A DNA stretch of 64,000 bases, taken from the NCBI GenBank assembly GCA_963743595.1, contig CAVURW010000259.1, positions 1 to 64,000 on the forward strand, in the 5' to 3' direction. The notes under the pieces are model-generated. The model was not told the origin of the DNA, ran no database searches, and saw nothing but the letters and a program-made list of their open reading frames with translations. Shown here in pieces: positions 26,761 through 34,941 of the stretch (position 1 is the stretch's first letter; the number at the start of each line of letters is the position of its first letter). The DNA comes from CAVURW01 sp963743595 (GTDB taxonomy: Bacteria; Verrucomicrobiota; Verrucomicrobiia; Methylacidiphilales; UBA1321). Both the position numbers and the translations under genes were made by a program.

Positions 26761-28406
26761 GCACGGGCTTAGGATTAAAGGAGCTTGCGGAACGGCGCGG
26801 CTGGCTGAAATGGGCCGTCTGTTTAACGGCGTCGTTTGCAGCGATTCTGGAGGTGATCGATGTCAGTATTGTGAACGTGGCGCTGCCGGATATGCAGGGG
26901 AATCTCGGCGCGACCTTGACCGAAATCGGCTGGGTTTCGACCGGCTATTCCATCGCGAATGTGATCGTCATTCCGCTCACCGCTTGGCTCGGTCTCTACT
27001 TCGGCAAACGCCGCTATTTTATTTTTTCGCTCGTGGCATTCGTGCTCGCTTCGGTTCTGTGTGGATTGGCTCAAGACTTGCCCACACTGATCATCGGGCG
27101 CGTGCTGCAGGGCCTCGGCGGAGGCGGTTTGCTCGCGAAAGCGCAGGCATTGATTTTCGAGACATTCCCGAAAGAAGAGCAGGCGTGGGCGAGCATGATC
27201 TTCACGCTGGGTGTCATTTCGGGGCCGGCGTTTGGACCCGCGCTGGGAGGCTACTTGACCGATCAACTCGGCTGGCGCTGGATCTTTTTCATCAATGTGC
27301 CGATGGGCATTTTAGCCGTGATCATGAGCTCGGAGTTTTTGCCTCACGACACCCGTTCACCCAATCAAAAAGTGTTAAAGGGGACTGATGTCGATTGGTT
27401 GGGGATCGGTCTGCTCAGTCTGGGGCTCGGCGCTTTACAGGTGGTGCTGGAAGAGGGTCAGCGCGATGACTGGTTCTCCAGCAGTTTCATTGTCGCGATG
27501 TTCTGGACAAGCATTGTGAGCAGCGCTTGGTTCATCTGGCATGAACAGCATGTCGCCCATCCGGCGGTGAACCTCAGCGTGCTCAAGTACCGCGCCGTGG
27601 CCGCCGGAAGCACCATTTCTTTAGTGGTCGGCATGGGCCTCTACGGCACGATCTTTGTGGTGCCGGTATTTGCACAAAATGTCCTACAATTTACAGCGAC
27701 AAAAACGGGCCTGCTGTTGATTCCAGGGGCGCTTGCCAGCGGCCTCGGCACCTTTTTTTTATATCCTATTTTGAAACGAACCGGACCCCGCATCCTGATC
27801 GCGTGTGGCTGTTGCATCACATTGCTGGCGATGGCCAGCCTATCCACGATCAATACCGATACCGGCGAGAGCAATATCTACTGGCCCCTGATTCTACGCG
27901 GCTTCGGCGGCGTGATGATGTTCGTGCCGCTCTCGATGGCGACGCTGGGATCGATTCCCAAAGAAGATGTCGCGGCGGCGTCCGGGTTCTTTAGCCTTAC
28001 CCGGCAATTGGGTGGGAGCCTGGGAATCGCCGCCATCACCACGCTGGTGGAGCGTATGCAGGGGGAGCATCGCGGCCAACTCGTCTATGGCGTGAACGAG
28101 CTCAATCCGGCCTACGCCGACCGCATCTCGGCCGCGAAAGCGATGTTCACTCCCTGGAGCGCCGATTCCACACACGTGCAAGCACAGGCGCTCGAATTGA
28201 TCGATCACGCGGTGGCGCTACAATCGGCACTGCTCAGTTATCGCGACGTGTTCTACTTTGTAGGCGCGATCTTTATCGGGACGCTCCCGATGATTCTATT
28301 GCTCGGCGGCGTGAAGAAACCGGCCCCGGCAATGGTGGCAACACCCAAACCCGAAGAGCCAGCTGCGCCAATGCCTGCGGAAATGGAAGAGGCGGTCCTG
28401 GAATAA
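26757..28406 (+). CDS. DHA2-family MFS drug efflux transporter (EmrB/QacA type)
   Basis: 549 residues with about 14 membrane segments. Family motifs: EVIDVSIVNVALPDMQGNLGATLTEIGWVSTGYSIANVIVIPL (motif with the helix 1 Asp) and GRVLQGLGGGGLLAKAQALIFE, then GPALGGYLTDQLGWRWIFFINVPMGI. In Gram-negative bacteria such pumps work with an EmrA-like adaptor, which follows directly. Expected substrates are hydrophobic toxic compounds. Its C-terminal tail is Pro/Ala/Glu-rich (residues 520-549). Confidence 0.93.
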   Translation: MSTGLGLKELAERRGWLKWAVCLTASFAAILEVIDVSIVNVALPDMQGNLGATLTEIGWVSTGYSIANVIVIPLTAWLGLYFGKRRYFIFSLVAFVLASVLCGLAQDLPTLIIGRVLQGLGGGGLLAKAQALIFETFPKEEQAWASMIFTLGVISGPAFGPALGGYLTDQLGWRWIFFINVPMGILAVIMSSEFLPHDTRSPNQKVLKGTDVDWLGIGLLSLGLGALQVVLEEGQRDDWFSSSFIVAMFWTSIVSSAWFIWHEQHVAHPAVNLSVLKYRAVAAGSTISLVVGMGLYGTIFVVPVFAQNVLQFTATKTGLLLIPGALASGLGTFFLYPILKRTGPRILIACGCCITLLAMASLSTINTDTGESNIYWPLILRGFGGVMMFVPLSMATLGSIPKEDVAAASGFFSLTRQLGGSLGIAAITTLVERMQGEHRGQLVYGVNELNPAYADRISAAKAMFTPWSADSTHVQAQALELIDHAVALQSALLSYRDVFYFVGAIFIGTLPMILLLGGVKKPAPAMVATPKPEEPAAPMPAEMEEAVLE

Positions 28407-28410
28407 TTTT

Positions 28411-29217
28411 ATGATGCAACGTGTCTTGATGGGAATTGGTATTTTTGCCGCACTGCTCGTGCTGGGCTGGTACGTGCGCGATGGCTGGACTCACGCGGAG
28501 ACAGATGACGCCTACATTTCGGGCCATTTGCACCTAGTCTCCAGTCGCATCGCCGAGACCGTCACGCACGTTTTTGTGGACGATAACCAAGACGTCAAAA
28601 TGGGCCAGGAATTGGTGGAGCTGGACAATCGCCAGTACGAGGCGCTGAATGCGGTGGCCAGTGCGCACCTGGTCAAAGCGAAGGGCGACTTCGACCGGCA
28701 GCAGCCTCTCGCTACGGCCAAGGCCATTTCCGAGCAAGATTTCTCCACGACGGTGCAGTCGTTTGAGGTGAATCAGGCTGAGGACGCGCTGGCGAAATTG
28801 CAGCTCACCTTCACGAAGATTTGTGCGCCGTGCGATGGCACCATCGCCCGTAAAAATGTGGAAGTGGGGAACCGCGTGAGCACCGGTGAGACGCTCCTGG
28901 TGCTGGTGGAACCGCACGTTTGGGTGACAGCGAATTTTAAAGAGACGCAGATCGCCCAAATGAAGGTCGGTCAATCGGTGGAAATTTGGGTCGACCGCAT
29001 TCCCGGACACGTTTTCAAAGGCAAAGTCGATAGTTTCGCCCCGGGCAGCGGCAACGAATTCGCACTCTTGCCCGCCGATAACTCGACCGGGAATTTCACC
29101 AAAGTGGTGCAGCGCGTGCCGGTGAAAATCGAGTTCGATCCCGACTCAATTAACGACTGCCGCAAGCTGCTTGTCCCAGGGTTGAGCGTCGAGGCAAAAG
29201 TCGCCACTGGCGGTTAA
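28411..29217 (+). CDS. HlyD/EmrA-type periplasmic adaptor, short form
   Basis: 268 residues, about 120 fewer than E. coli EmrA. One N-terminal membrane helix (VLMGIGIFAALLVLGWYV), then the biotinyl-lipoyl half motifs (DDAYISGHLHLVSSRIAETVTHVFVDDNQDVKMGQELVELDNRQYEA and ICAPCDGTIARKNVEVGNRVSTGETLLVLV), and a beta-barrel segment (VWVTANFKETQIAQMKVGQSVEIWVD). The coiled-coil hairpin between the lipoyl halves is only about 55 residues, so the adaptor would reach a shorter distance into the periplasm. It is the last gene of the tetR operon; no TolC-like gene is in view. Confidence 0.88.
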   Translation: MMQRVLMGIGIFAALLVLGWYVRDGWTHAETDDAYISGHLHLVSSRIAETVTHVFVDDNQDVKMGQELVELDNRQYEALNAVASAHLVKAKGDFDRQQPLATAKAISEQDFSTTVQSFEVNQAEDALAKLQLTFTKICAPCDGTIARKNVEVGNRVSTGETLLVLVEPHVWVTANFKETQIAQMKVGQSVEIWVDRIPGHVFKGKVDSFAPGSGNEFALLPADNSTGNFTKVVQRVPVKIEFDPDSINDCRKLLVPGLSVEAKVATGG

Positions 29218-29259
29218 ATCGAGCGGCGTCACGCCGGTAAAACGAAAGCGGCGGTTCTT

Positions 29260-29489
29260 CTAAACAAAACGGATGCGTAACCGCCAATAGTCGGGGGCGC
29301 GGCGAAGATGCATAACGGCAATCACCAGGATGTACTCGGGCTCGACTGTGTAGAGGATGCTGTAGGGTTAAGTAGCGCAGAGACAACGTCGAACGGGATG
29401 TCTTATAACCGGCCAGCGGAGCGGCGCTTCGCGGATGTGATCTAAGGTTTCACCTGGTAGTAGAGAACAGCCTGATAGCGCGCGTCTAT
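29260..29489 (-). pseudogene. degraded ParE/RelE-type toxin
   Basis: Fragments in shifting frames on the minus strand spell a ParE-like protein: DARYQAVLYYQ, then (other frame) TLDHIREAPLRWPV, and after an in-frame TAA, PYSILYTVEPEYILVIAVMHLRRAPDYWR to a stop at 29260. The last piece is the classic C-terminal core of RelE/ParE toxins. The gene lacks a start, part of the middle and has frame breaks, so it is a relic. No antitoxin gene remains beside it; an antitoxin of the kind that pairs with such toxins lies alone at 42.0-42.3 kb. Confidence 0.65.
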
Positions 29490-29496
29490 AGAAGGG

Positions 29497-29835
29497 CTAC
29501 AGAACGTGAATATCATATATTTTAACGAGCATTTGTTCCTCAACCTTTCGAACTGCGAAGTCCAATGTAAGATCAGATCGTCCCTCTTCTTCAGACCACA
29601 GCGGCATTCGAATCGAGTATTCCTCGATTGATTGGCTATCGATTTTAATAATATTTATCAAATCGTAAGCTCTTTCGGGAGGTTTAGTCAAGGTTACCCC
29701 ATAATCCTTAATTATCGACCTTATCTCAACTGCTTTCAGTCGTACTCCTGAAGTTAACATCTCAATAAAAGAGTATCTTTTTAATACGAGGAGTTCCAGT
29801 AGCTCTGATGTTAGTTTCGTCAGCTTGTCGTTCAT
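29497..29835 (-). CDS. small hypothetical protein, AT-richer than its surroundings
   Basis: 112 residues, acidic and soluble: an N-terminal helix rich in Leu (MNDKLTKLTSELLELLVLKRYSF) and a C-terminal part with WSEEEGRSDLTLDFAVRK. That GRSDLTLD signature recalls small DUF7668-like proteins found next to toxins and in variable regions; the match is from memory and tentative. The base composition is lower in GC than the flanking genes, suggesting transfer. It lies directly upstream of the ParE relic. Confidence 0.5.
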   Translation of the reverse strand: MNDKLTKLTSELLELLVLKRYSFIEMLTSGVRLKAVEIRSIIKDYGVTLTKPPERAYDLINIIKIDSQSIEEYSIRMPLWSEEEGRSDLTLDFAVRKVEEQMLVKIYDIHVL

Positions 29836-30017
29836 AAAATCTTTGCGGTGTATCGCTTTTGTGCAAGAGGTGTGTTCAGCTCAGGTTGCTTGGTAGTTTC
29901 GCAAAGGTGCTGCTCATGAAAGGGAGCATAGTTTAGATAGGATTTATGATCAAGTTTCAGGCTTCGTAAGTGTCTATAAATTCACCACCTGAATATCGCT
30001 ACTCATCGCCCCCAGCT

Positions 30018-30182
30018 CTATTTAATCATATCAAGTTCTCCAACCCACTCCTCGGCTAAATAAACAGCCAGTTCATCGATGTAATGGATTCGGCGCAAAT
30101 CTCCGGAGGGATTTCTTGTTGCTTTCCGTGCTAAACCTTTAAGGCTTCTCGAAATTCTTTTGTTTTGTTCGTACTTTGTCAT
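30018..30182 (-). CDS. possible small protein (54 residues)
   Basis: ATG at 30182 opens MTKYEQNKRISRSLKGLARK, ending GELDMIK with a stop at 30018. The sequence is charged, with plausible codon use and two predicted helices (NPSGDLRRIHYIDELAVYLAEEW). No ribosome site is evident and no family recognised. It belongs to the same AT-richer patch (29.5-30.3 kb) as the preceding small gene. The rest of 30183-30453 shows only a 32-codon hydrophobic ORF at 30332-30430, which is not convincing. Confidence 0.35.
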   Translation of the reverse strand: MTKYEQNKRISRSLKGLARKATRNPSGDLRRIHYIDELAVYLAEEWVGELDMIK

Positions 30183-30453
30183 TCACGGGTTAAGACGCAG
30201 AAATCGATAAAAAGTTGCGACAGAAATCATTACAAATAAGAAGTCATGCGCGGGAATTAATTATTTATCGTGTACAGATTACGATTTGGTGAGGCGATTT
30301 TCGTTTGCGGGCAAAGATGCTACTCTGAGGTATGACTCAAACCGATCAAGCGGTGCTCGTTTTAATCGGCCGCTGGGCGATGATCCTGGTGGCGATCTTC
30401 TCCATGAGGAGGCGATTCGGACAGTTCTGAATCCGTTACGCCTGCGTGGCCTC

Positions 30454-31158
30454 TTAAAACATCGCAAACACAATTCGCCCGCAATTATCGCACGTCGTGA
30501 TCTCGTCGATCTTTTGCGAATTCACCCACGTTTGTGCCGTCAATTTCATGTGGCAGCCGGAGCAGACTCCGTGCTCGGCTTTTACCACGGCCGCGTCGCC
30601 CTTGCTCTTCATGATGCGTCGATAGCGACCGAGCAGAGACTCCTCCACTTTTACCTCGGCGGCGGCCTGCTTTTGTTTTGCGTGAACGAGCTCGCTTTCC
30701 AAGTGGGCTTGACGCTTCTCCACTTCTTTCCGCTTCTCCGCGTGCGTGGCCTTGTATTTGTCCAGTTCCACCTGCGCTTCCTTCACGAGTGCTTGCTCCA
30801 CATCGTACTGCTCCATGAGAACCAGCTCGCGATCCTCCACACCTGAAATCTGCACTTGTACGTGAGCGATTTCGTGGTTTAACGCGGCAAATTCCTCGTT
30901 CTTCCGTGTGGTCTGCTGCTGCGTCTTGTACTTGTTCAGCTGCGTCTCGAGCGTCTTCACTTCCAGCTCGAGTTTACGCCGCTCCGTTTCGACATGCCGC
31001 GCCTTCGTCCGTTTCTCTTCAAACTGTGTATTGCGCTGGGCTAAATCGCGATCTAACGTGGCCAATTCTTGCGGAATTCGAGCGAGCTCCTTTGTCAAAT
31101 GTGCCACGCGTTGATCACGTTCTTGCAAAACCAGCACACTCTCAAGCTTCTCTTTCAT
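30454..31158 (-). CDS. coiled-coil protein with C-terminal C4 zinc ribbon
   Basis: 234 residues. Residues 1-175 form a long charged coiled coil (LVLQERDQRVAHLTKELARIPQELATLDRDLAQRN onward). The C-terminus is a four-cysteine zinc ribbon, CSGCHMKLTAQTWVNSQKIDEITTCDNCGRIVFAMF. This architecture matches the widespread C4-type zinc-ribbon family that includes chlamydial CdsZ/CT398 and Helicobacter HP0958, proposed chaperones or adaptors for RNA, sigma-54, flagellar or secretion components. No flagellar or secretion genes are in view. It follows the MBL gene by 67 bases on the same strand. Confidence 0.85.
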   Translation of the reverse strand: MKEKLESVLVLQERDQRVAHLTKELARIPQELATLDRDLAQRNTQFEEKRTKARHVETERRKLELEVKTLETQLNKYKTQQQTTRKNEEFAALNHEIAHVQVQISGVEDRELVLMEQYDVEQALVKEAQVELDKYKATHAEKRKEVEKRQAHLESELVHAKQKQAAAEVKVEESLLGRYRRIMKSKGDAAVVKAEHGVCSGCHMKLTAQTWVNSQKIDEITTCDNCGRIVFAMF

Positions 31159-31225
31159 CGGTCAATTTCGTACCCGCCTGTTGTAACCCCTTTTCGTTTG
31201 GAAGGGGAATGATTTCTCGCAAAGA

Positions 31226-31858
31226 CTAGATCATTTCCAGGTAAGGATTGGTTTCCCGCTCGTAGCCGATCGTCGTGGCGGGTCCATGCCCGGCAAAGAC
31301 TCGTGTTTCCCTGGGAAGTGGCACCAGATGCTTTTGCAGCCCGCTGATCAGTGCGTGTCGGGAGCCGCCCGGCAAATCCCAGCGACCGACTCCGCCGCAG
31401 AACAACACATCGCCGCCGATGAGCAGTTGCCAGTCTTTGTGATAAAAACAGACGCTGCCCGGTGAGTGCCCCGGTATATGGAACAATGTAAATTGCTCGC
31501 CTCCACAGGAAAATTCCGCCTGCCCTTGGTCGGGAATCGTGAACAACCGAAAATCCGAAGGCGACCGCTCTGGCGGCGTAAGCCCGAACATCTTTAGGTA
31601 GGACGGATCTCGCACCATCTGTTCATCGGCGGGGTGCACATAAATTGGACATTGCGCATCCTCTTGAACACCAACGGCTTCCCACACGTGGTCGAAATGA
31701 CCGTGAGTCAGGAGCAGGGCGATTGGCTTTACCCCGGAACGCCGCAACTCCTTCGTCATCCCTTCGGGCGCATCGAAGCAGATAACCCCTTCCTTCGTCT
31801 CAAGTAGATACCCATTCGTGGCTAAAAAACCACCAGTGTACGTTCGAGGTATGATCAT
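31226..31858 (-). CDS. MBL-fold hydrolase (glyoxalase II-like)
   Basis: 210 residues. Metal motif THGHFDHVWEA, later HIPGHSPGSVCFYHKDWQLLIGGDVLF (His and bridging Asp) and VFAGHGPATTIGYERETNPYL with the final His. The size and GDxLF/GHGP motifs are those of short glyoxalase II-like hydrolases; a thioester or related ester is the likely substrate. The ATG overlaps the GH1 stop codon by four bases (ATGA), so it is translationally coupled to the glycosidase. Confidence 0.88.
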   Translation of the reverse strand: MIIPRTYTGGFLATNGYLLETKEGVICFDAPEGMTKELRRSGVKPIALLLTHGHFDHVWEAVGVQEDAQCPIYVHPADEQMVRDPSYLKMFGLTPPERSPSDFRLFTIPDQGQAEFSCGGEQFTLFHIPGHSPGSVCFYHKDWQLLIGGDVLFCGGVGRWDLPGGSRHALISGLQKHLVPLPRETRVFAGHGPATTIGYERETNPYLEMI

Positions 31859-33513
31859 GGTCGCTTGGTACCCATCGGCTGTGTTGCTCGGCTCACTCCT
31901 TCCACGCCGGAAGCAGAAGTTGGACCGCTTGCATCACTTTTCTCCATCGTGCGTTGTATGCGCCTCCATGCCCGTTCCAAGCGCATGTTTGCCTCCTTCA
32001 CCTCCAGTGTATAAGTCGCTGAAGGGTTATCCCCCGACGTATCCATCGCGTGCCGGTCTGGATAGAGCGTGTAATCCAACGAAAAGAGACCAAACCGCGG
32101 CGTGAACGAACCCCACTCGTAGTTATCAAAAAGTGACCAGTGCAAGTATCCGATCAAGTTTTGACCCTGCTCCGCCAATCGACTCACCACTCGTACGTGC
32201 TCCCGCAAATAATGGCTTCGGACCAGATTGTCCCGACGATCAAAGTAGTTATTATTCGCAGAGCGCCGCGCAGCCATCCCGTTCTCGGCCACCATCATCG
32301 GCAATCCGTATTGGGAGAGGTGCTGAACGAAAAAGGCAAGGCCCTCTGGCAACATTCGCCAATCCCACCATTTGCTGGAGACGCTCTCCAGAATCCAATC
32401 TTTTACGGTGCGCGGGCGTTCCTCCAAGTCTTCCCAGGTGGGCCATCTTAGCGCATGTGCAATGAACGGATCGTAATAATCGAACGCGATGTAATCCAGC
32501 GGCACCTCAGTCCGCTCATATAGGAGTGCGATCACGCGATTCCAGCAATCCATCTTGAAGCCTTTGCGCCCGATCCAGTGGTGGATGCGCTTGATCCCTT
32601 GCCCCAGGAAGAAACGGGGGCCGCGAAACGGAAAGAGCCGTGCCTTGAGAAAGCTTTTATCGAAACGCTTCGCCCGAATGCGCAAATCTTCATGTACCTG
32701 CGCGCGAGGCACCATGCGATTCGAGGCATGCATGAGGTCGAGCAGAACCGTATCGCCCCAATAGAGATCCATCGCGTAATTGTTAAAAGTGACCTTTGGA
32801 CGAGCCGCACCAGCTTTGGCGTAAATCTCATGAATCAGCCGATACGCGCGAATATGCGCTTCCATGAGATGCGCCATACATTGAACCGTCGCGCTCAGCC
32901 CCATCTCTTCGCTCGGAAACACTTTGTAAAGATAGTGGTTAAACGCCATCAAGTTCGGCTCATTGATCGTGATGAACCACTTGGGCGGCTCGCAATTGAA
33001 ATCGTGCGGCAAGACTCGGAGCAAATACTCCAGCGTGTGTTTCACGAAATCGAGGAAGTATTCGATCGTGCATGGGTTCTGCCACGCGTCCAAACCGAGC
33101 CAGGCAGGCTGAACAAAATGATGCAGGGTGACGATTGGCTCCAGCCCGGCTTCGCGACAGGCGGCCAAGCGTTGTGCGTAACAATAGAGCGCCGCTTGAT
33201 CAAAGGGAGGCGGGCCGCCCAACCCAATACCCATTTTACTGCCCAACTCGCGCGTGGGCTGGATCCTGCTCCATTCCAAACTCAGCCGGAATGAATTGAG
33301 CCCCATGGCTTTACACCGAGCAAAATCTTCCTGAGCCAAGTTCCAAAAATCGGAGCTTCGTCCGGAAACAGCCACGCTCCCCTTGCGCTCGGCCCAAGCC
33401 CAGTTGTTTAACGGCTCACCCTCTCCGTTGTAACCGCCCTCCGCCTGATACCCGGAGGTCGCCACCCCCCAGAAAAAGGACCGCAATTCCGGCGTTTCCA
33501 TGTCTATCAACAT
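31855..33513 (-). CDS. glycoside hydrolase family 1 (beta-glucosidase-like)
   Basis: About 552 residues from ATG 33513 (MLIDMETPELRSFFWGVATSGYQAEG); in-frame ATGs at 33501 and 33651 are alternatives, the latter adding 46 residues of non-family sequence. Catalytic acid/base Glu is in WFITINEPN and the nucleophile Glu in PMMVAENGMA. The opening FFWGVATSGYQAEGGYNGEG and the late YLHWSLFDNYEWGSFTPRFGLFSLDY are typical of the family. The protein is longer than the usual 450 residues, with an insertion in the middle and a low-complexity C-terminus. No signal peptide, so cytoplasmic hydrolysis of beta-glycosides is expected. Confidence 0.92.
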   Translation of the reverse strand: MLIDMETPELRSFFWGVATSGYQAEGGYNGEGEPLNNWAWAERKGSVAVSGRSSDFWNLAQEDFARCKAMGLNSFRLSLEWSRIQPTRELGSKMGIGLGGPPPFDQAALYCYAQRLAACREAGLEPIVTLHHFVQPAWLGLDAWQNPCTIEYFLDFVKHTLEYLLRVLPHDFNCEPPKWFITINEPNLMAFNHYLYKVFPSEEMGLSATVQCMAHLMEAHIRAYRLIHEIYAKAGAARPKVTFNNYAMDLYWGDTVLLDLMHASNRMVPRAQVHEDLRIRAKRFDKSFLKARLFPFRGPRFFLGQGIKRIHHWIGRKGFKMDCWNRVIALLYERTEVPLDYIAFDYYDPFIAHALRWPTWEDLEERPRTVKDWILESVSSKWWDWRMLPEGLAFFVQHLSQYGLPMMVAENGMAARRSANNNYFDRRDNLVRSHYLREHVRVVSRLAEQGQNLIGYLHWSLFDNYEWGSFTPRFGLFSLDYTLYPDRHAMDTSGDNPSATYTLEVKEANMRLERAWRRIQRTMEKSDASGPTSASGVEGVSRATQPMGTKRP

Positions 33514-33665
33514 AGTCTTAATTCCGAGGTTAATCGAATAAAAACGATTCCAGCCTCCTGAAAAATTTAGAATGCGCGAGCGCTCTGTGGCGTTTTCCAG
33601 TGATGTTGTGACATAACTCTCGGAAATGCAGGATTTACCGCTACCGGGCATTTCCTACTGAGCGA

Positions 33666-34715
33666 TCAATTTATTGCGACTGGACGCACCATCGTGCCCT
33701 TGTAATGAGGTGTCTCGGCAGGCAGGCCGAAATTCTTTTCGACCAATTCAGCCACTTGCTTCAAGTCATCCGCCGCTAATTCAGGACATTCCGAGGTCTT
33801 CGCAAACTCTTTCAGCTGCTCTTCGTTGTAGATATTCGGCAAGCACGTCACCACGCGCTCATCGTTCAAGATCCACTTCAACGCCGCTTGACCGAGCGTG
33901 CGATCGGCGTTCACCAAGAACTGCAATTGCTCCACCTTTTTAATCCCGTTCAATAACCACGAACGCGGACGATGGCTGCGGTGATCAGTCGGCGGGAAGG
34001 TCGTTTCAACCGTGTACTTACCTTCCAGCATGCCGCTGGAGTGGGGGACGCGGACGAAGTAGCGGGTGCGCGGCTTGCCTTTGGCGTCGGGCAAAATCTC
34101 ATCGCCCTCTCGCATCAATTGCGTACCGGGGTGCGGCTCTAACAAATTATAGATGTGCTGAACCACGTGGGGTCGGCGACGCTGCACGCAATCAATGCCC
34201 TCGTACATCCACCCGATCGCCGGCCCGAGCGCAGCACCGTAACTGAGGATCTTGCCGCTCGCCTGCAGCTCTTCCATTAAGCGCCAAATGGCACTGTCTT
34301 CCACCTGCTCAAAACGGATGTTGTGGAGCTGAAGGATATCGATGCGATCCGTGTGCAACCGTTTCAACGCTTCATCCACTGCTTTCCTTAAAAACGGTAC
34401 AGAGAAATCCTGTGGAATCTCGCGCTGGCCTTTCCGCTCTTCCCCATGAGTGTAGAAATCGTAGCCGACCTTCGTGGCGATCACCACTTCATCACGATTT
34501 TTCGGGAACGCCTTCGCCAATAATTCCTCGCTCAGCCCATTTCCATACGTGTCGGCAGCGTCAAAAAGGGTCACGCCGAAGTCGAGTGCCTTGTGCATCA
34601 GCGCGAGGGCTTCACCCTCTGTAAAGTGGCCCCACCACCCGGTGGAAACCGTCCATAACCCAAACCCCACTTCCGAGACTTTCACCGACGTTTCTGGAAT
34701 CGAACGATATTTCAT
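33666..34715 (-). CDS. aldo/keto reductase
   Basis: 349 residues. AKR barrel features: EVGFGLWTVSTGWWG at residues 14-28, VTLFDAADTYGNGLSEELLAKAF with catalytic Asp and Tyr, VVIATKVGYD with the Lys, and LHTDRIDILQLHNI with the His. It reduces carbonyl compounds using NADPH; the substrate is not evident. The fold continues to a typical late block, LGQAALKWILNDERVVTCLPNIYN. It lies 152 bases upstream of the GH1 gene on the same strand, so the pair may act on sugars, which is inference. Confidence 0.92.
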   Translation of the reverse strand: MKYRSIPETSVKVSEVGFGLWTVSTGWWGHFTEGEALALMHKALDFGVTLFDAADTYGNGLSEELLAKAFPKNRDEVVIATKVGYDFYTHGEERKGQREIPQDFSVPFLRKAVDEALKRLHTDRIDILQLHNIRFEQVEDSAIWRLMEELQASGKILSYGAALGPAIGWMYEGIDCVQRRRPHVVQHIYNLLEPHPGTQLMREGDEILPDAKGKPRTRYFVRVPHSSGMLEGKYTVETTFPPTDHRSHRPRSWLLNGIKKVEQLQFLVNADRTLGQAALKWILNDERVVTCLPNIYNEEQLKEFAKTSECPELAADDLKQVAELVEKNFGLPAETPHYKGTMVRPVAIN

Positions 34716-34941
34716 GGTCGCATAGTGTATCCCCGCAAACCGCTCCTCACAACTGCAGTTCGTCGTTGTGTATGTATGGTTGTCGGTGTCTCGCTAAACA
34801 AGCCACAGTTCGTAGCATCCTCATTTCTATCACTTCGATTTTGGTGGATCACCAAGGCACGCCGCAAACCTCGTCCCGCCACAAGGCTTGCGTTTTAACG
34901 CGAAACACGTTTCCATGCTCGTTTCTCCAGTCCCCTGATTC

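Noticed and set aside
29840..30017. AT-richer intergenic stretch checked for tRNA or attachment site
   Set aside because: No TPsiC-like GGTTCGA or cloverleaf arms and no direct repeat to suggest an att site.
30332..30430. 32-codon hydrophobic ORF
   Set aside because: The GAGG upstream is only one base from the ATG, the product is very short, and it abuts a convergent gene; not convincing.
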